This document shows, piece by piece, positions 25,701 to 33,605 of a stretch of 64,000 nt of DNA; positions within the stretch are counted from its first letter, which is position 1; each line of letters starts with the position of its first letter. The notes under the pieces are model-generated. The model did no database searches. It saw only the letters and a list, made by a program, of their open reading frames with translations, and was not told the origin of the DNA. This DNA is from Arctopsyche grandis (Eukaryota > Arthropoda > Insecta > Trichoptera > Hydropsychidae), in NCBI RefSeq assembly GCF_051622035.1, contig NC_135356.1:13502079-13566078 (forward strand), in the 5' to 3' direction. Position numbers and translations under genes: made by a program.

Positions 25701-28525
25701 ACATTTATACGCTACTACGCATGTTTGGAATTCAAAAAACATTTCTTTCCATTTTCTATGTACTCTCTGTAATCGCTTCTATTGTGAAATCATTTTCCCC
25801 GTTGGTTACGCTTTTCTCGCTTAACGACGTGTTTCTCTTCCACCGGAGGATTACGAACGGGACAGAATGGAGGAGGTTCAGTAAAAAAAGTCTATGTATA
25901 TAAAAATATACATTGCACTCAAGTACTAAAATTGATCTAAACCCACTAAGAGCAAACGACGTTCGTCGGTAGTTAAACTATGTATAATATGTATTATTTA
26001 TGAATAATATAACAGTATTCGTATTCTAGGGCCATGTGTTGCTTAGAGCGTCGCTCAAACAACGAACAATAGTTTCAATAGAATAATAATAATAGAACAA
26101 TAGAACCGAGTTTCGGGTTATTCTAAAGTATATTATATGTATGTGTATCTATACAGTTAAATTTAAACTAATCAGCTAAAAGGACCAACTGAAGAACACA
26201 TTTATATTTAAACGAAAACGGAAAACTAAAAAACACATTCATTTTTAAATACAATATTCAAAAAAAAAAACATCAACGATCAAACTATTGAGCCTAACGT
26301 GCGGCACTAGATTATATAATACAATATTTTGATTTTTTTTTTTGTTATTACTTGTATATATATCTAATATTTTTTGGTATTTTTAAAGCTCACCGCACGT
26401 TGACTAGAATCATCAAACTATTTTAAAAAACTAATGGGATAATATTTTTGGCATGGCAAAAATATGTAGAAAAAATGACACGACAAATGTCAAAACGACA
26501 TTTAATGTCAAATCAACATCTCTAAAATAGCTCGCACGACAGAATCAGCGTTCACCCGGCAAATCAAACGCCAAACGGGCTACCAGTAACAAAAATAAAA
26601 TTTGACATAACCAGTTATGTACATTTTCACTGGGTAATCGTAATATCTTAGCAGCCAACACTTATTTATGTAAGGGTTAGGTTACGTTAAGTTAAGTTAA
26701 GGTTGACCCTATTCATTTAAGATTAGGTTGTTAGGGTTGGTATTTATTTTTGTCAAATTTTTATTACTGGCAACCGATTTGACGTTTGATTTTCCGGGCG
26801 AATACCGAATCTGTCGTGCGAGCTAATTTAGATAGGGGCACTATTTTTATTTGCCGGGCCGATAAATGGTACCCAAAACTAATATAGACTTGCGGCTTAC
26901 CACTATCAGTATAATTCTTTCATACAAAAAACACCAATAAAAATAGCATATAAATATATATATGTAGTTCAAATTATACCACACACTAAATTTTAACAAA
27001 AAAAGTGCAATAAAATCAGAGGCAGTGTTAAAAGAGTGAATTCATATCCAATACCAGGCCTGATCCTAGACGAAAACATACGATAAATCGGATTCAAACT
27101 ACCAACTTACCTATGCAGTGATGTATAAGTGTGTGACGCAAGTAGGTGGAATTGCATTAAAGTTCAAGTTGTATTGAAAGAATACGCAAATTTCTTAACT
27201 AATTCAACCTTTGGTTTAGGGGGTGCGACTTAAGCGAGTAGACCGCGCGTCGATCGATCAGCTTAATTTAACCGATATTAAAAACTGAATTTTAAGTATA
27301 TTCAGTTGGCAAACATGACTTGCATCGTTTACAGTGCTGTAAGGTGATACAACTTTCAGTATTACACAGTACATTGGATAATTGCATAAGTTCATGTAAG
27401 ATTTTCATTAGTTTTTTTAACAGTAAGCTTTCATGAATTTATGCATTCATCTAATACGGTTAATTGTTCAAGCTCGGTGATATTTAGGTGCGTGTGAAAA
27501 AAGTGTTTCGTAGTGGTGGGGGGCGCGACTCGAGCGAGTTGACCGAACGCTACTGGTTTGACTCGATGGACATGTCACAAATTAATTTGAGTGATAGTGT
27601 TGGTGATTTTACTCCGATTTACCATACACTTTCGAGAGAGATCTAGGGCTGTCGACGTCACTCCATCACACTGTCGGCCAAAAAAATATATACAGAAAAA
27701 AATAAACAAACGAATAAAATACGAAAATAAAATCTACATACGCGTGCAATTGAAACAAAACCGAAAAGTATATAAATACGCTATTTAATAATACGCTATG
27801 TATTAACACTTTTTGACTTTTCATCGAACTGGACCAACATGCAGATCATACCCAAAAACTACACACAATCGACCGTCTCTAGGCGTGTTCGACACAAAAA
27901 TGATGATAGACAAGAACAATGATACAAAAATAGGAACAAGGGTTGTGTTTTTGATTTTTTTGTTTTTTTAAAAAAATTTTTTTTTGAAGCTGATGTGCGT
28001 GCAATGTGCAATAAACTATTGTATTTTGAAGCTGACGAAGCTCATTCCTGGGTGTTTTTCAACCGTTTTGTCTGTGTTTTGGTGTTGTTTTTTTTTTTTT
28101 TGAAGGGGATATTATGTGGGTGTGGTGCGGTGGATTTTTTTTGGATTTAACTGAGCGGTGGTTGGGTGGGTGAGAGGGGGGGGGGGGTTGAGTGGTTGGT
28201 GATGTGGCAAGTTTTGGATTAGGGGTTACCGATAGATGGTAGGCGCCAAGTTGGAGTCTTCGCTAGTGTTGTCGGCGTTGTTTTCGTTGTGATGAGGCTG
28301 GGCTATGGCTGTAATGGTGGCAGCAGACGCCGAGTTGGCGTTTGCTAGTGGCACCGGGGCAGGGGGGGGCGCCACCACCGCAACATGGTTGCACACCACC
28401 GCCTGCGACATCTTGCGGTGGTGATGTTGATGCTGATGGTGCGGATGCGGATGATGATGCTGATGATGCTGGTGGTGTTGATGGCTGGATGTCGTCGGCG
28501 ATGTGTTCAGGCAGATGTTTATCAT
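10611..28525 (-). CDS. Hk: Hyperkinetic, Kv channel beta subunit (12 coding exons)
   Basis: Seen: twelve minus-strand exons join as 28525-28230, 22757-22684, 17214-16984, 15909-15813, 13496-13369, 12125-12046, 11912-11780, 11547-11414, 11339-11249, 11178-11063, 10923-10787 and 10701-10611. All introns are GT..AG and all phases match, giving 1608 nt or 535 residues plus stop. Residues from about 145 to 490 read as the aldo-keto reductase core of Kv-beta proteins: [71 protein letters not shown]. Known: Kv-beta subunits form cytoplasmic tetramers under Shaker-family channels, bind NADP(H) and modulate inactivation and excitability. The N-terminus (1-123) is low-complexity and His/Ala/Pro-rich; the C-terminal tail (about 494-535) is acidic and not part of the core. 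Odd: two of four usual AKR catalytic residues differ (Asp194, His199, Lys227, His266). Start choice is uncertain (Met1 at 28525 or Met39 at 28411). Exon boundaries are inferred, not transcript-backed. Confidence 0.93.
10787..10923 (-). CDS. Hk: Hk exon 11
   Basis: Residues 461-505: [49 protein letters not shown]....EIE.IL.NKP ends the AKR fold; STLALR begins the tail. Acceptor TATTTTCAG, donor GACAG|GTCTGA. If the donor were skipped the frame would run on 15 residues to a TAG near 10733. Confidence 0.92.
11063..11178 (-). CDS. Hk: Hk exon 10
   Basis: Residues 422-460: [20 protein letters not shown] then [27 protein letters not shown] and LLLGA...EQL are conserved NADP-binding elements of Kv-beta. 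Acceptor TATTTTAAG, donor TGCAA|GTAAGA. Confidence 0.96.
11249..11339 (-). CDS. Hk: Hk exon 9
   Basis: Residues 392-421: [20 protein letters not shown] then [10 protein letters not shown]. Corresponds to the amphipathic helix E.RR...KL.E...A. Acceptor TTATGTTTTAG, donor TTAA|GTGTGT, leaving one base that exon 10 completes as Asn422. Confidence 0.93.
11414..11547 (-). CDS. Hk: Hk exon 8
   Basis: Residues 347-391: [53 protein letters not shown] aligns with TWSPLACGIVSGK of vertebrate Kv-beta; [11 protein letters not shown] aligns with the SLKGYQW region. Acceptor TCTGTGTAG, donor GAC|GTTAGA. The donor is suboptimal; the exact exon end is less certain than the core. Confidence 0.9.
11780..11912 (-). 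CDS. Hk: Hk exon 7
   Basis: Residues 303-346: [20 protein letters not shown], then [20 protein letters not shown] and KIGV. Acceptor ACTTCTCAG, donor GTTG|GTAAGT. EQ.EYHMF.RE is the Kv-beta cofactor-side motif. Confidence 0.96.
12046..12125 (-). CDS. Hk: Hk exon 6
   Basis: Residues 276-302: [20 protein letters not shown] then ARWSAAE. The motif MYWGT.RWS is the most conserved Kv-beta block. Acceptor TTAATTTTCAG; the donor GAG|GTTGTA is weak but no better one keeps the frame to exon 7. Confidence 0.95.
12156..13095. repeat. MITE-like repeat, copy interrupted by a hAT element
   Basis: In Hk intron between exons 5 and 6. Homologous to 6455-6955 but with an extra 486 bp at 12245-12730. Confidence 0.65.
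12245..12730. mobile_element. Non-autonomous hAT nested in a MITE, with LTR-like core
   Basis: Right end GATGCCTG reads inward as CAGGCATCGGCAACTTTTGA; left end GAGGCGTCAGTAACGTTTTT is its diverged mirror. Flanks ATCTATAT (12237-12244) and TTCTATAT (12731-12738) fit an 8-bp hAT duplication with one mismatch. The paralogue near 6540 lacks the insert. Inside are TATAAATA at 12503 and AATAAA at 12567, a spacing like a retroviral-type LTR, so a solo LTR may be nested within. Confidence 0.65.
13369..13496 (-). CDS. Hk: Hk exon 5
   Basis: Residues 233-275: [20 protein letters not shown], then [20 protein letters not shown] and ME. This corresponds to the beta-strand that carries the AKR Asn; here that position is His266 within MLHKVD. 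Acceptor TATTTCAAG, donor [20 protein letters not shown] and CPMEE are strong insect Hk / Kv-beta markers. Confidence 0.95.
13497..15812. other. Hk intron between exons 4 and 5
   Basis: AT-rich, 2.3 kb, no recognised element. Contains paired CGGAAGTGG / CCACTTCCG motifs at 13830-13858 that form a small hairpin. Confidence 0.7.
15813..15909 (-). CDS. Hk: Hk exon 4
   Basis: Residues 201-232: [18 protein letters not shown] followed by [13 protein letters not shown]. Lys227 in ITTK is the AKR catalytic lysine. Acceptor AACACACAG; donor CCAA|GTAAGT. With this acceptor the loop [13 protein letters not shown] has the same length as EVYAAGKAEVVLG of vertebrate Kv-beta2 (recalled), which favours it over the AG 9 bases further in. 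Confidence 0.93.
15910..16983. other. Hk intron between exons 3 and 4
   Basis: 1.07 kb, AT-rich, no recognised element. Confidence 0.75.
16984..17214 (-). CDS. Hk: Hk exon 3, start of aldo-keto reductase core
   Basis: Residues 124-200. Contains the Kv-beta signature [20 protein letters not shown] followed by TWAVFGP, then [11 protein letters not shown] with the AKR Asp194. The usual catalytic Tyr is His199. Acceptor TTTTACAG, donor CATTCAG|GTAAGC. An in-frame ATG at 17227 just upstream of the acceptor (MNFTATR) could serve as the start of a shorter isoform from an internal promoter. Confidence 0.95.
17215..19620. other. Hk intron 2, exon-3-proximal part
   Basis: AT-rich except the GC-richer island at 18600-19100 that holds the candidate alternative exon. 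No transposon recognised here. Confidence 0.6.
18633..18804 (-). CDS. Candidate alternative first exon of Hk
   Basis: An ATG-initiated frame ([20 protein letters not shown], continuing to HQSSSYP) lies 1.4 kb upstream of Hk exon 3 in a GC-richer island. A possible donor CCTG|GTGCGG at 18633 leaves phase 1, exactly what exon 3 needs. The donor is weak and I do not recognise the peptide, so this is an inference; without splicing the frame continues to 18589 (71 codons). Confidence 0.3.
19629..20267. mobile_element. Foldback element built on GGCCGA-type minisatellite, copy 1
   Basis: Ends are inverted (GACGGACTGTTGTTCGAATG at 19633 against the reverse of 20240-20263) and flanked by GGTTTTTT at 19621-19628 and 20268-20275. 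Arms contain degenerate 16-18-bp units such as GACGGACATTAGACCGACGG. A second inverted pair (AAATCACTCACGGATTTTACACT near 19696 and its mirror near 19984) lies inside. Confidence 0.7.
20770..21640 (+). pseudogene. Degenerate mariner transposase
   Basis: Plus-strand pieces in order: [19 protein letters not shown] (about 20929-20986), [14 protein letters not shown] (about 21187-21230), NIPV then SPYMTFP (about 21240-21300), and [19 protein letters not shown] (about 21355-21412). These match mariner transposases (EFVPPGQTVNQ..., HDNAPCHT..., SPDL.PCDFFLF, HCYE.W). Several frameshifts and stops; inactive. Confidence 0.85.
21770..21975 (+). pseudogene. Second mariner-type transposase C-terminal scrap
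   Basis: Reads [18 protein letters not shown], stop, LW..., then [32 protein letters not shown]....TLEEL is the C-terminal DDE block of mariner-like transposases of a different lineage from the adjacent copy. Confidence 0.8.
21976..22683. other. Hk intron 2, exon-2-proximal part
   Basis: AT-rich, nothing recognised. Confidence 0.5.
22684..22757 (-). CDS. Hk: Hk exon 2
   Basis: Codes for the end of Arg99 through Gln123 ([20 protein letters not shown] and MLDQ). Acceptor CTTTTTGCAG, donor CAAG|GTTAGT. It enters with one base and leaves with one base, matching exon 1 (phase 2) and exon 3 exactly. Assignment rests on splice sites, phase and order; the sequence is outside the conserved core, so it could be alternatively spliced. 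Confidence 0.72.
22758..23336. other. Hk intron 1, exon-2-proximal part
   Basis: The first 230 bp next to the acceptor are GC-richer than the rest and have chance ORFs on both strands; no supported exon. Confidence 0.5.
23337..23892. mobile_element. Non-autonomous hAT element, CAGGGCT family
   Basis: Starts CAGGGCTATGGAGTTGGAGT and ends with the mirror GAATCCACAGCCCTG. Perfect 8-bp target duplication GTTAAAAA at 23329-23336 and 23893-23900. 556 bp, no transposase. The same family recurs at 58778-61126 and 62270. Confidence 0.93.
23893..26518. other. Hk intron 1, middle part
   Basis: Very AT-rich with microsatellite runs. Chance ORFs at 24299-24532 (+) and 25615-25903 (+) lack family resemblance or splice support. 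Confidence 0.5.
26519..26835. mobile_element. Foldback / long-TIR MITE
   Basis: About 75-bp inverted arms: TAGCTCGCACGACAGAATC at 26528 mirrors GATTCTGTCGTGCGAGCTA-like sequence ending at 26825; arms continue through the CCCGG and CCAGTAA blocks. No ORF. The centre has GGTTAGGTTA-type repeats. Target duplication not resolved. Confidence 0.8.
26836..28229. other. Hk intron 1, exon-1-proximal part
   Basis: Contains two similar 50-bp blocks (GTGCGACTTAAGCGAGTAGA at 27223 and GCGCGACTCGAGCGAGTTGA at 27523), 300 bp apart, plus G-rich runs near 28164-28187. No exon supported. Confidence 0.5.
28164..28187 (+). other. G-quadruplex-type motif near Hk intron 1 donor
   Basis: GGGTGGGTGAGAGGG followed by eight more G on the plus strand, 43-66 bp inside intron 1 from the exon 1 donor. 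Plus is the template strand for Hk. Confidence 0.7.
28230..28525 (-). CDS. Hk: Hk exon 1, His-rich N-terminus
   Basis: Residues 1-98 plus two bases of codon 99. Residues 15-36 are mostly His and Gln ([10 protein letters not shown]), followed by an Ala/Pro/Asn-rich stretch and NLAPTIYR. The donor is TATCG|GTAACC at 28230/28229, leaving phase 2, which the first base of exon 2 completes as Arg. Two start candidates: ATG 28525 (G at -3) and ATG 28411 (A at -3, reads MSQAVVCNH). The second would drop the His-rich tract. Confidence 0.75.
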
Positions 28526-28762
28526 AACTCCTGTCGGGGGGGTGTAGACACGAGTGGGGGCTCAGCGGGGCGTCGGGGCGCCGGCGACAAGGGCGTCGCT
28601 TCCGTGCATTATGCACGCCATTTTTAAAAAAATCTAGTAAAATTTTTACTCCTCAAAAAAACACTTATATGCTCCGTCGCAGATTACTACTTTGATTGAC
28701 TTTCCCTTATGTATGTGATTTTTTTTGTTTTTGTTTTTTAACGGTTCACTGTATATGTCGTC
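28526..28762 (-). other. Putative 5' UTR part of Hk exon 1, with upstream ORF
   Basis: A good acceptor (TTTGTTTGCAG) ends at 28763, so exon 1 may start at 28762 with an untranslated leader and an earlier non-coding exon upstream. An ATG at 28621 opens a 19-codon frame ending in TGA at 28564-28562. It is in the same frame as the main start but separated by the stop, so it would act as an uORF. Inference only; transcript data would settle the leader. Confidence 0.45.
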
Positions 28763-29032
28763 CTGCAAACAAACACACAAAATGAAATTTGAACAATTCG
28801 TGTTGGGGCTGGTGGATGACCGTCGACGGTAAGTGCGTAGGTACAGAAAGCTCTGTGAGATTTGTATATATGTAGATCAGTGGTTCTCAAATGCGGCCGT
28901 TTGACGATTTACAACTTGTAAAGTAGAGCTTCATTTACGATGGCCCACCCTACTCCTCGGATACGTTTCGTAGAGTAGGGGTAGGTTTTCACTTATTTTC
29001 ACAAATATTCGACATTTTTTTGTGAATTTTTC

Positions 29033-29385
29033 GTGCGCGGACTTTTGGCGGGATGGATACTTGCCGACGGACGCTTGAACGAACGAACATTTGACCGACG
29101 GACATTGGGCAGAACGGACATTAGGCCAATGGACGTTTAGCCGTGTGGACATTTGGCCGAACGAACATTAGGCCGACGGACGCTTAGTTGAACGGACATT
29201 TGACTTTGATTGTGTATCGAAATTACACAAAGCTTACTGAAAACAAATACATAATTCAGAAATCACTACGACCTCAATAAAATTGATAAATTTAAGCAAT
29301 TAAAAATTTCATTCGGGCAAATGTCTGTTTGGCCAAGCGTCCATCGATCAAGTGTCCATTCGACCAATAGTCCGTCCGCTGAATG
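29033..29385. mobile_element. Foldback element built on GGCCGA-type minisatellite, copy 2
   Basis: Six or more degenerate units of the form GACGGACATTnGGC / GAACGGACATTAGGCC at 29050-29205 and inverted counterparts at 29315-29385. Shares internal sequence with copy 1 (AATTTTTAATTGCTTAAATT-type stretch inverted here). Confidence 0.7.
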
Positions 29386-29608
29386 TTTCGCAGCTATTTT
29401 CTCATGTATTGCTTAATTTATAATTGAAAATAAATTAAATTATTGTTTATATACATATATAAAATTATTATTAATACAGAAACAGCACCTTTGAAGTAGC
29501 ATGCCGTGGAAATTTCCTTGTTTTTATCGTACAATCTTACTTACGTGTGCGGGAGAAGAATACAAGGGGACTAGGTGACGTCTTACCGAGTCCCCATGTA
29601 TCCTGCTC

Positions 29609-30002
29609 GGGTTTGGTGCATCCGCTCTAAAATCGCCAGATTAACAGAACGGCAGCTTTAAACGTAATTCTCGTTTTCTCGAATGATATATTGCACATCA
29701 GATGACGAGTAACCTTTCGATGTGCACAGATGCAATTATTAAAATTGAGTTGGATCTTTCTGGTGAGTTTAATAAGGCAAAATTCGGAACTTATTGAATC
29801 TTGCCTTATTAAACTCGCCTGAAAGATCCAACTCAATTTTAATAATTACCATTTTAATAATTGCATCTGTGCACATCGATAGGTTACCCGTCATCTGATG
29901 TGCAATCTATCATTCGAGAAGATGAGAATTGCGTTTAAAGCAGCCGTCCGTTAATCTGTCATTCAATTTGTCTGGCGATTTTAGAGCGGATGCACCGCAT
30001 CC
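29609..30002. mobile_element. MITE with long TIR and 9-bp target duplication, copy 2
   Basis: ATCCTGCTC flanks at 29600-29608 and 30003-30011. Starts GGGTTTGGTGC like copy 1; ends GCACCGCATCC. The two arms are near-complete inverted repeats (e.g. TTGAGTTGGATCTTTCTGG near 29744 and its mirror near 29815). Larger than copy 1 because both arms are retained. Confidence 0.9.
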
Positions 30003-30011
30003 ATCCTGCTC

Positions 30012-33000
30012 GTGCACAAGTACAAATTTTATCATAAGTACAAAAACATTTTTATCGCACAACACATAGAGAAAATCTCGCCAGAAAATCGCACATAGAG
30101 AGATTTTCATGGCGCACTGCTGATACATATGTATGTACATAGTCAAAGTCACAGTGTGTTTTCCACATTTTGGCATGAGATAAACTCTTACAAGTTTGCC
30201 AGCATATATTTCACAAAAAATTCTGAATTTAATCATTTTTTCAATTGGTTGCGTTCTAATGGGAAGTAGGAGCTGTAGAAAATTTGACACCATAAAATAT
30301 ACACATATTTTTCATGAGAATCCCCGCTCACTCTACGGATGTCAAAAATATGAAATGTAAAAAATATGCAAAACCATGTGACGTCAATTATGGAATACTC
30401 CTTACAATAAATTAAGATATAAAATTCATTTAAATTTAAATTTATTCAGAAAAATGTACACGTGTATAAAATATGCATGAAAAAACAACTTCAAAATAAG
30501 TGCAAACAAATTGCATCTATTTGTTTTGTGTAAAAGTAATAAACAAATTCTTTTCTTTTTAAAAAAAAAAATATCTTCCTTATGATGTCATTACAGGTTG
30601 CCCCCTGAGGACACCTGTGGTATTAAATTTGTACATATATTCAGCGCTTTTTTTCCCATGTAACGCGGTGGAACGGCGTTCCGGCACCTCTTTGTCTCAA
30701 CATTTTTTTATGTTTCAAACGAATATTCTATATAATATAATTTAAATGTAATCTTTTCCAATAAAAATTTGACAAGTAAGTCCCTTTTTTTTTCAAAAAA
30801 AAGCCCTGCATATATTTATAGATTGTAAATTTTTGAAATCATATTAAAATAGTGGGTAGGATGGTTTTGCCAATTTTATAAGGAACCGTTTCAACAATGA
30901 AATCAGATAAATTAGCAAACTCTGATAGGAAACGATCGACTTTGAGTCACAAATATCCAAATCTGATAGGCAGCACTACAGAAATACTTCGGAATAAATT
31001 CTTTTCAATCGAGGTCAGCTTACAGGATTGAACCCGGGAACCGCTTGGTATTTAATATTAACGCAAGCACCGATCTATAGTGCTGGAAATATGTATATCC
31101 ACCAATAATAAAATAGGGTTGCCAACTGTGACCGATTGGCTGGAATGGGAATTGAATTCCATTTTCGGGACATGGATTATACAGGAAGTTTTCCTAAATA
31201 TGCCCTCGGGCACACAGAAACATACATACATACATATCCTACGTTACACGACAAAAATCCATCTCTTGTACATACATATGTGCAACCATGCACAGGGAAA
31301 CAGATATCAAATGGAACAAGTTTCCACGTGTCCGAGGACTATATCTCTAATGTGAAAACTTCAAAAAACAAAAAATCAATATTACTATAAGTAAAAAAAT
31401 TATAGTAAGATATATAAATAAATATTATTTAAAATATATACATATATGTATATATACATATATACATACATAAAAATTTCAAATTTCAAAGAAGAGGTGC
31501 AAATATAAATTCAATTATAGACATTGAAATATTTACAGATAGGCTGTCATTTAAAAAATAATTTGATATCCAAATGTATTTTCAAGTATACGTGAGGGGA
31601 GAAGTGTGCGGGGGAAGGAGGGAGGTTGAACAAATTCATTGTCTGCTCAATTTTTCAAATTTGCACCTATTTATCTTTCAGCCGAATTGAGCTAAAAAAT
31701 ATCAATAACATAATTTCTTGTGGGAATTATAATAAAAGCGATTTTCTTAAGGAAAATACATACATAAGTGAGAGATACATTTTTTGCAATTTCTTAAATA
31801 AATACAACGGTTTTTATATACATAAATGCGTATATAAAATATGTATGTAGACGACAAATGAGAACAACTTTCGATAGAAGGTCCGATCACTTGATGAAAA
31901 ATTTACCGTTCAAACTATACTATGCTTAATTACATATGTATGTACATAAATGGTTATATTACGATTTACAATTAAACAGTGATTTGTATAAATTAAGCTA
32001 ATTTGTTAACTCAATAGAAGCACTTATGTATGTATGTGAAGTTACAAATAATGTGTCGTGAATCTTTTTATGTTTCATAAAAATAATATATTATTTTAAA
32101 TTGAGATTTTTTCAAGTGAAAAACATCGTCTGAAAACCACCGATAATGTAATTTGTAATTGCGCAATTTGGGCATGTCAAAAACACGGCCGCACGCTGTG
32201 TTTGTACACATAATATACAGAATATTTTCAAACTAATTGAAAATTGCTACAGTATTTATTTAGGTTTTAGGATTTATACGTTAAATAAATACAACATTGA
32301 GCAAAAACAAATTTGAAAATATTATATACGCCTACATAATTTCCTTTGACGGGCTTAGTCGCACGTGAATATTATACAAAATAAATGGAATTTCGAATAC
32401 GATAATACCTTATCTAATCTTTTTGAAATACGTATTATGTACACACTTGTATTGAAAATCGAGTAAGCCGTACACTTGAGAGACTGGATTACTTTTATCT
32501 CAAATATACATATGTACATGTATATTTATTTCAGATAAACAGTGTATTAGCAACGCATTGGCAACGGGGCTGTTTCAACATCAATTCGATGCTTTCGTTA
32601 TACGATTTTTGTAGCTAGCTTATCACTTTATGAAATATTTTTTAAGTTAGAAAATAACTTTCCGCCAATGGCGCTTCTTTTCTTCACTTTTTACGAATAA
32701 TAAATAAATTAAAAATAAAATATACCGTTATAATATCCAATATAAATTTATTTTGACTTTCACAAAACTTTTCAAAAAAAGTTTTGAAAAATCAATTCTA
32801 GCCAATTTTAATTTCGCCGATTTCAATTTTAATTATAATCTTATTTTAATCAATTTTAGTTTTAATTTTAATTTCAGCAAAGCCAATTTCGATTTATTTA
32901 TTTTTTCGATTGATAGGCGCCGATTTGATTTGTTTCGATTCAATGGATTCAGTCCCCGTGGGGGGCGCAAGGGGCAAAAAGCCGTCGTCGAACAAATGAT

Positions 33001-33030
33001 TCGATTTTTTTTTTCGATTCATAGGCGCCG
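30012..33030. other. AT-rich non-coding sequence with one SINE-like piece
   Basis: 30860-31085 resembles 38180-38390 (minus sense ends with a GGGTTCAATCC box at about 31028). The rest is AT-rich microsatellite sequence without supported genes. Confidence 0.5.
30860..31085 (-). mobile_element. SINE-like repeat, copy A
   Basis: Shares GGAnACGnTCGA and CAAACTCTGATAGG-type blocks with 38180-38390. On the minus strand it begins near GATCGGTGCTTGCG (possible A box) and contains CCGGGTTCAATCC (B box). Confidence 0.45.
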
Positions 33031-33039
33031 ATTCGATTT

Positions 33040-33605
33040 TTCGCCGAAGCCCTAAACGGCAATTGCTCATGGGGGCGCAGAGGGGCGAAGCCCTAATCGG
33101 CAATGGCTAAGGAGGGCGCAGAGGGGTGAAGCCCTAAACGGCAATTGCTCATAGGGCCGCAGAGGGGCGAAGCCCTAAACGGCAATAGCTAAGGGGGGCG
33201 CAGAGGGGCGAAGCCCAAAACGGCAATTGCTCATGGGGGCGCAGAGGGGTGAAGCCCTAATTGGCAATTGATCATGGGGGCGCAGAGGGGCGAAGCCTTA
33301 AACGGCAATAGCTAAGGGGGGCAGAGAGGGGTGAAGCCCTAAACGGCAATAGCAATAGCTAATGAAGCGCAGCCGTCATCGAACAAATGATTCGATTTAT
33401 TTTTTTTTCGATTCATAGGTGCCGATTCGATTGATTTTTTAAAGTGCAAAGGCTCAGGGGACGTGGAGGGCGAAGTCCTAGAAGGCAAAGGCTCAGTGGG
33501 GCGCGGAGGGCGAAGCCATAGAAGGCAAAGACTTAGGGGGGCACCGAGGGCGAAGCCCTAGAAGACAAAGGCTCAGGAGGGCGCCGAGGGCGATAATAAA
33601 TAAAT
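33040..33605. repeat. GC-rich minisatellite, about 41-bp unit
   Basis: About seven units of GCGAAGCCCTAAACGGCAA followed by a variable TTGCTCAT or TAGCTAAG and GGGGGCGCAGAGGG at 33040-33360, a 70-bp spacer, then four variant units (CCTAGAAGGCAAAGGCTCAG) at 33465-33600. Strong GC island in AT-rich surroundings. Confidence 0.95.

Noticed and set aside
28263..28616. 117-codon minus ORF overlapping Hk exon 1
   Set aside because: Runs in another frame through the same GC-rich repeats; the Hk frame is the one that continues in phase into exon 2.
28342..28627. Plus-strand ORFs rich in Asp and Met opposite Hk exon 1
   Set aside because: Antisense shadow of the His/Ala-rich coding repeat.
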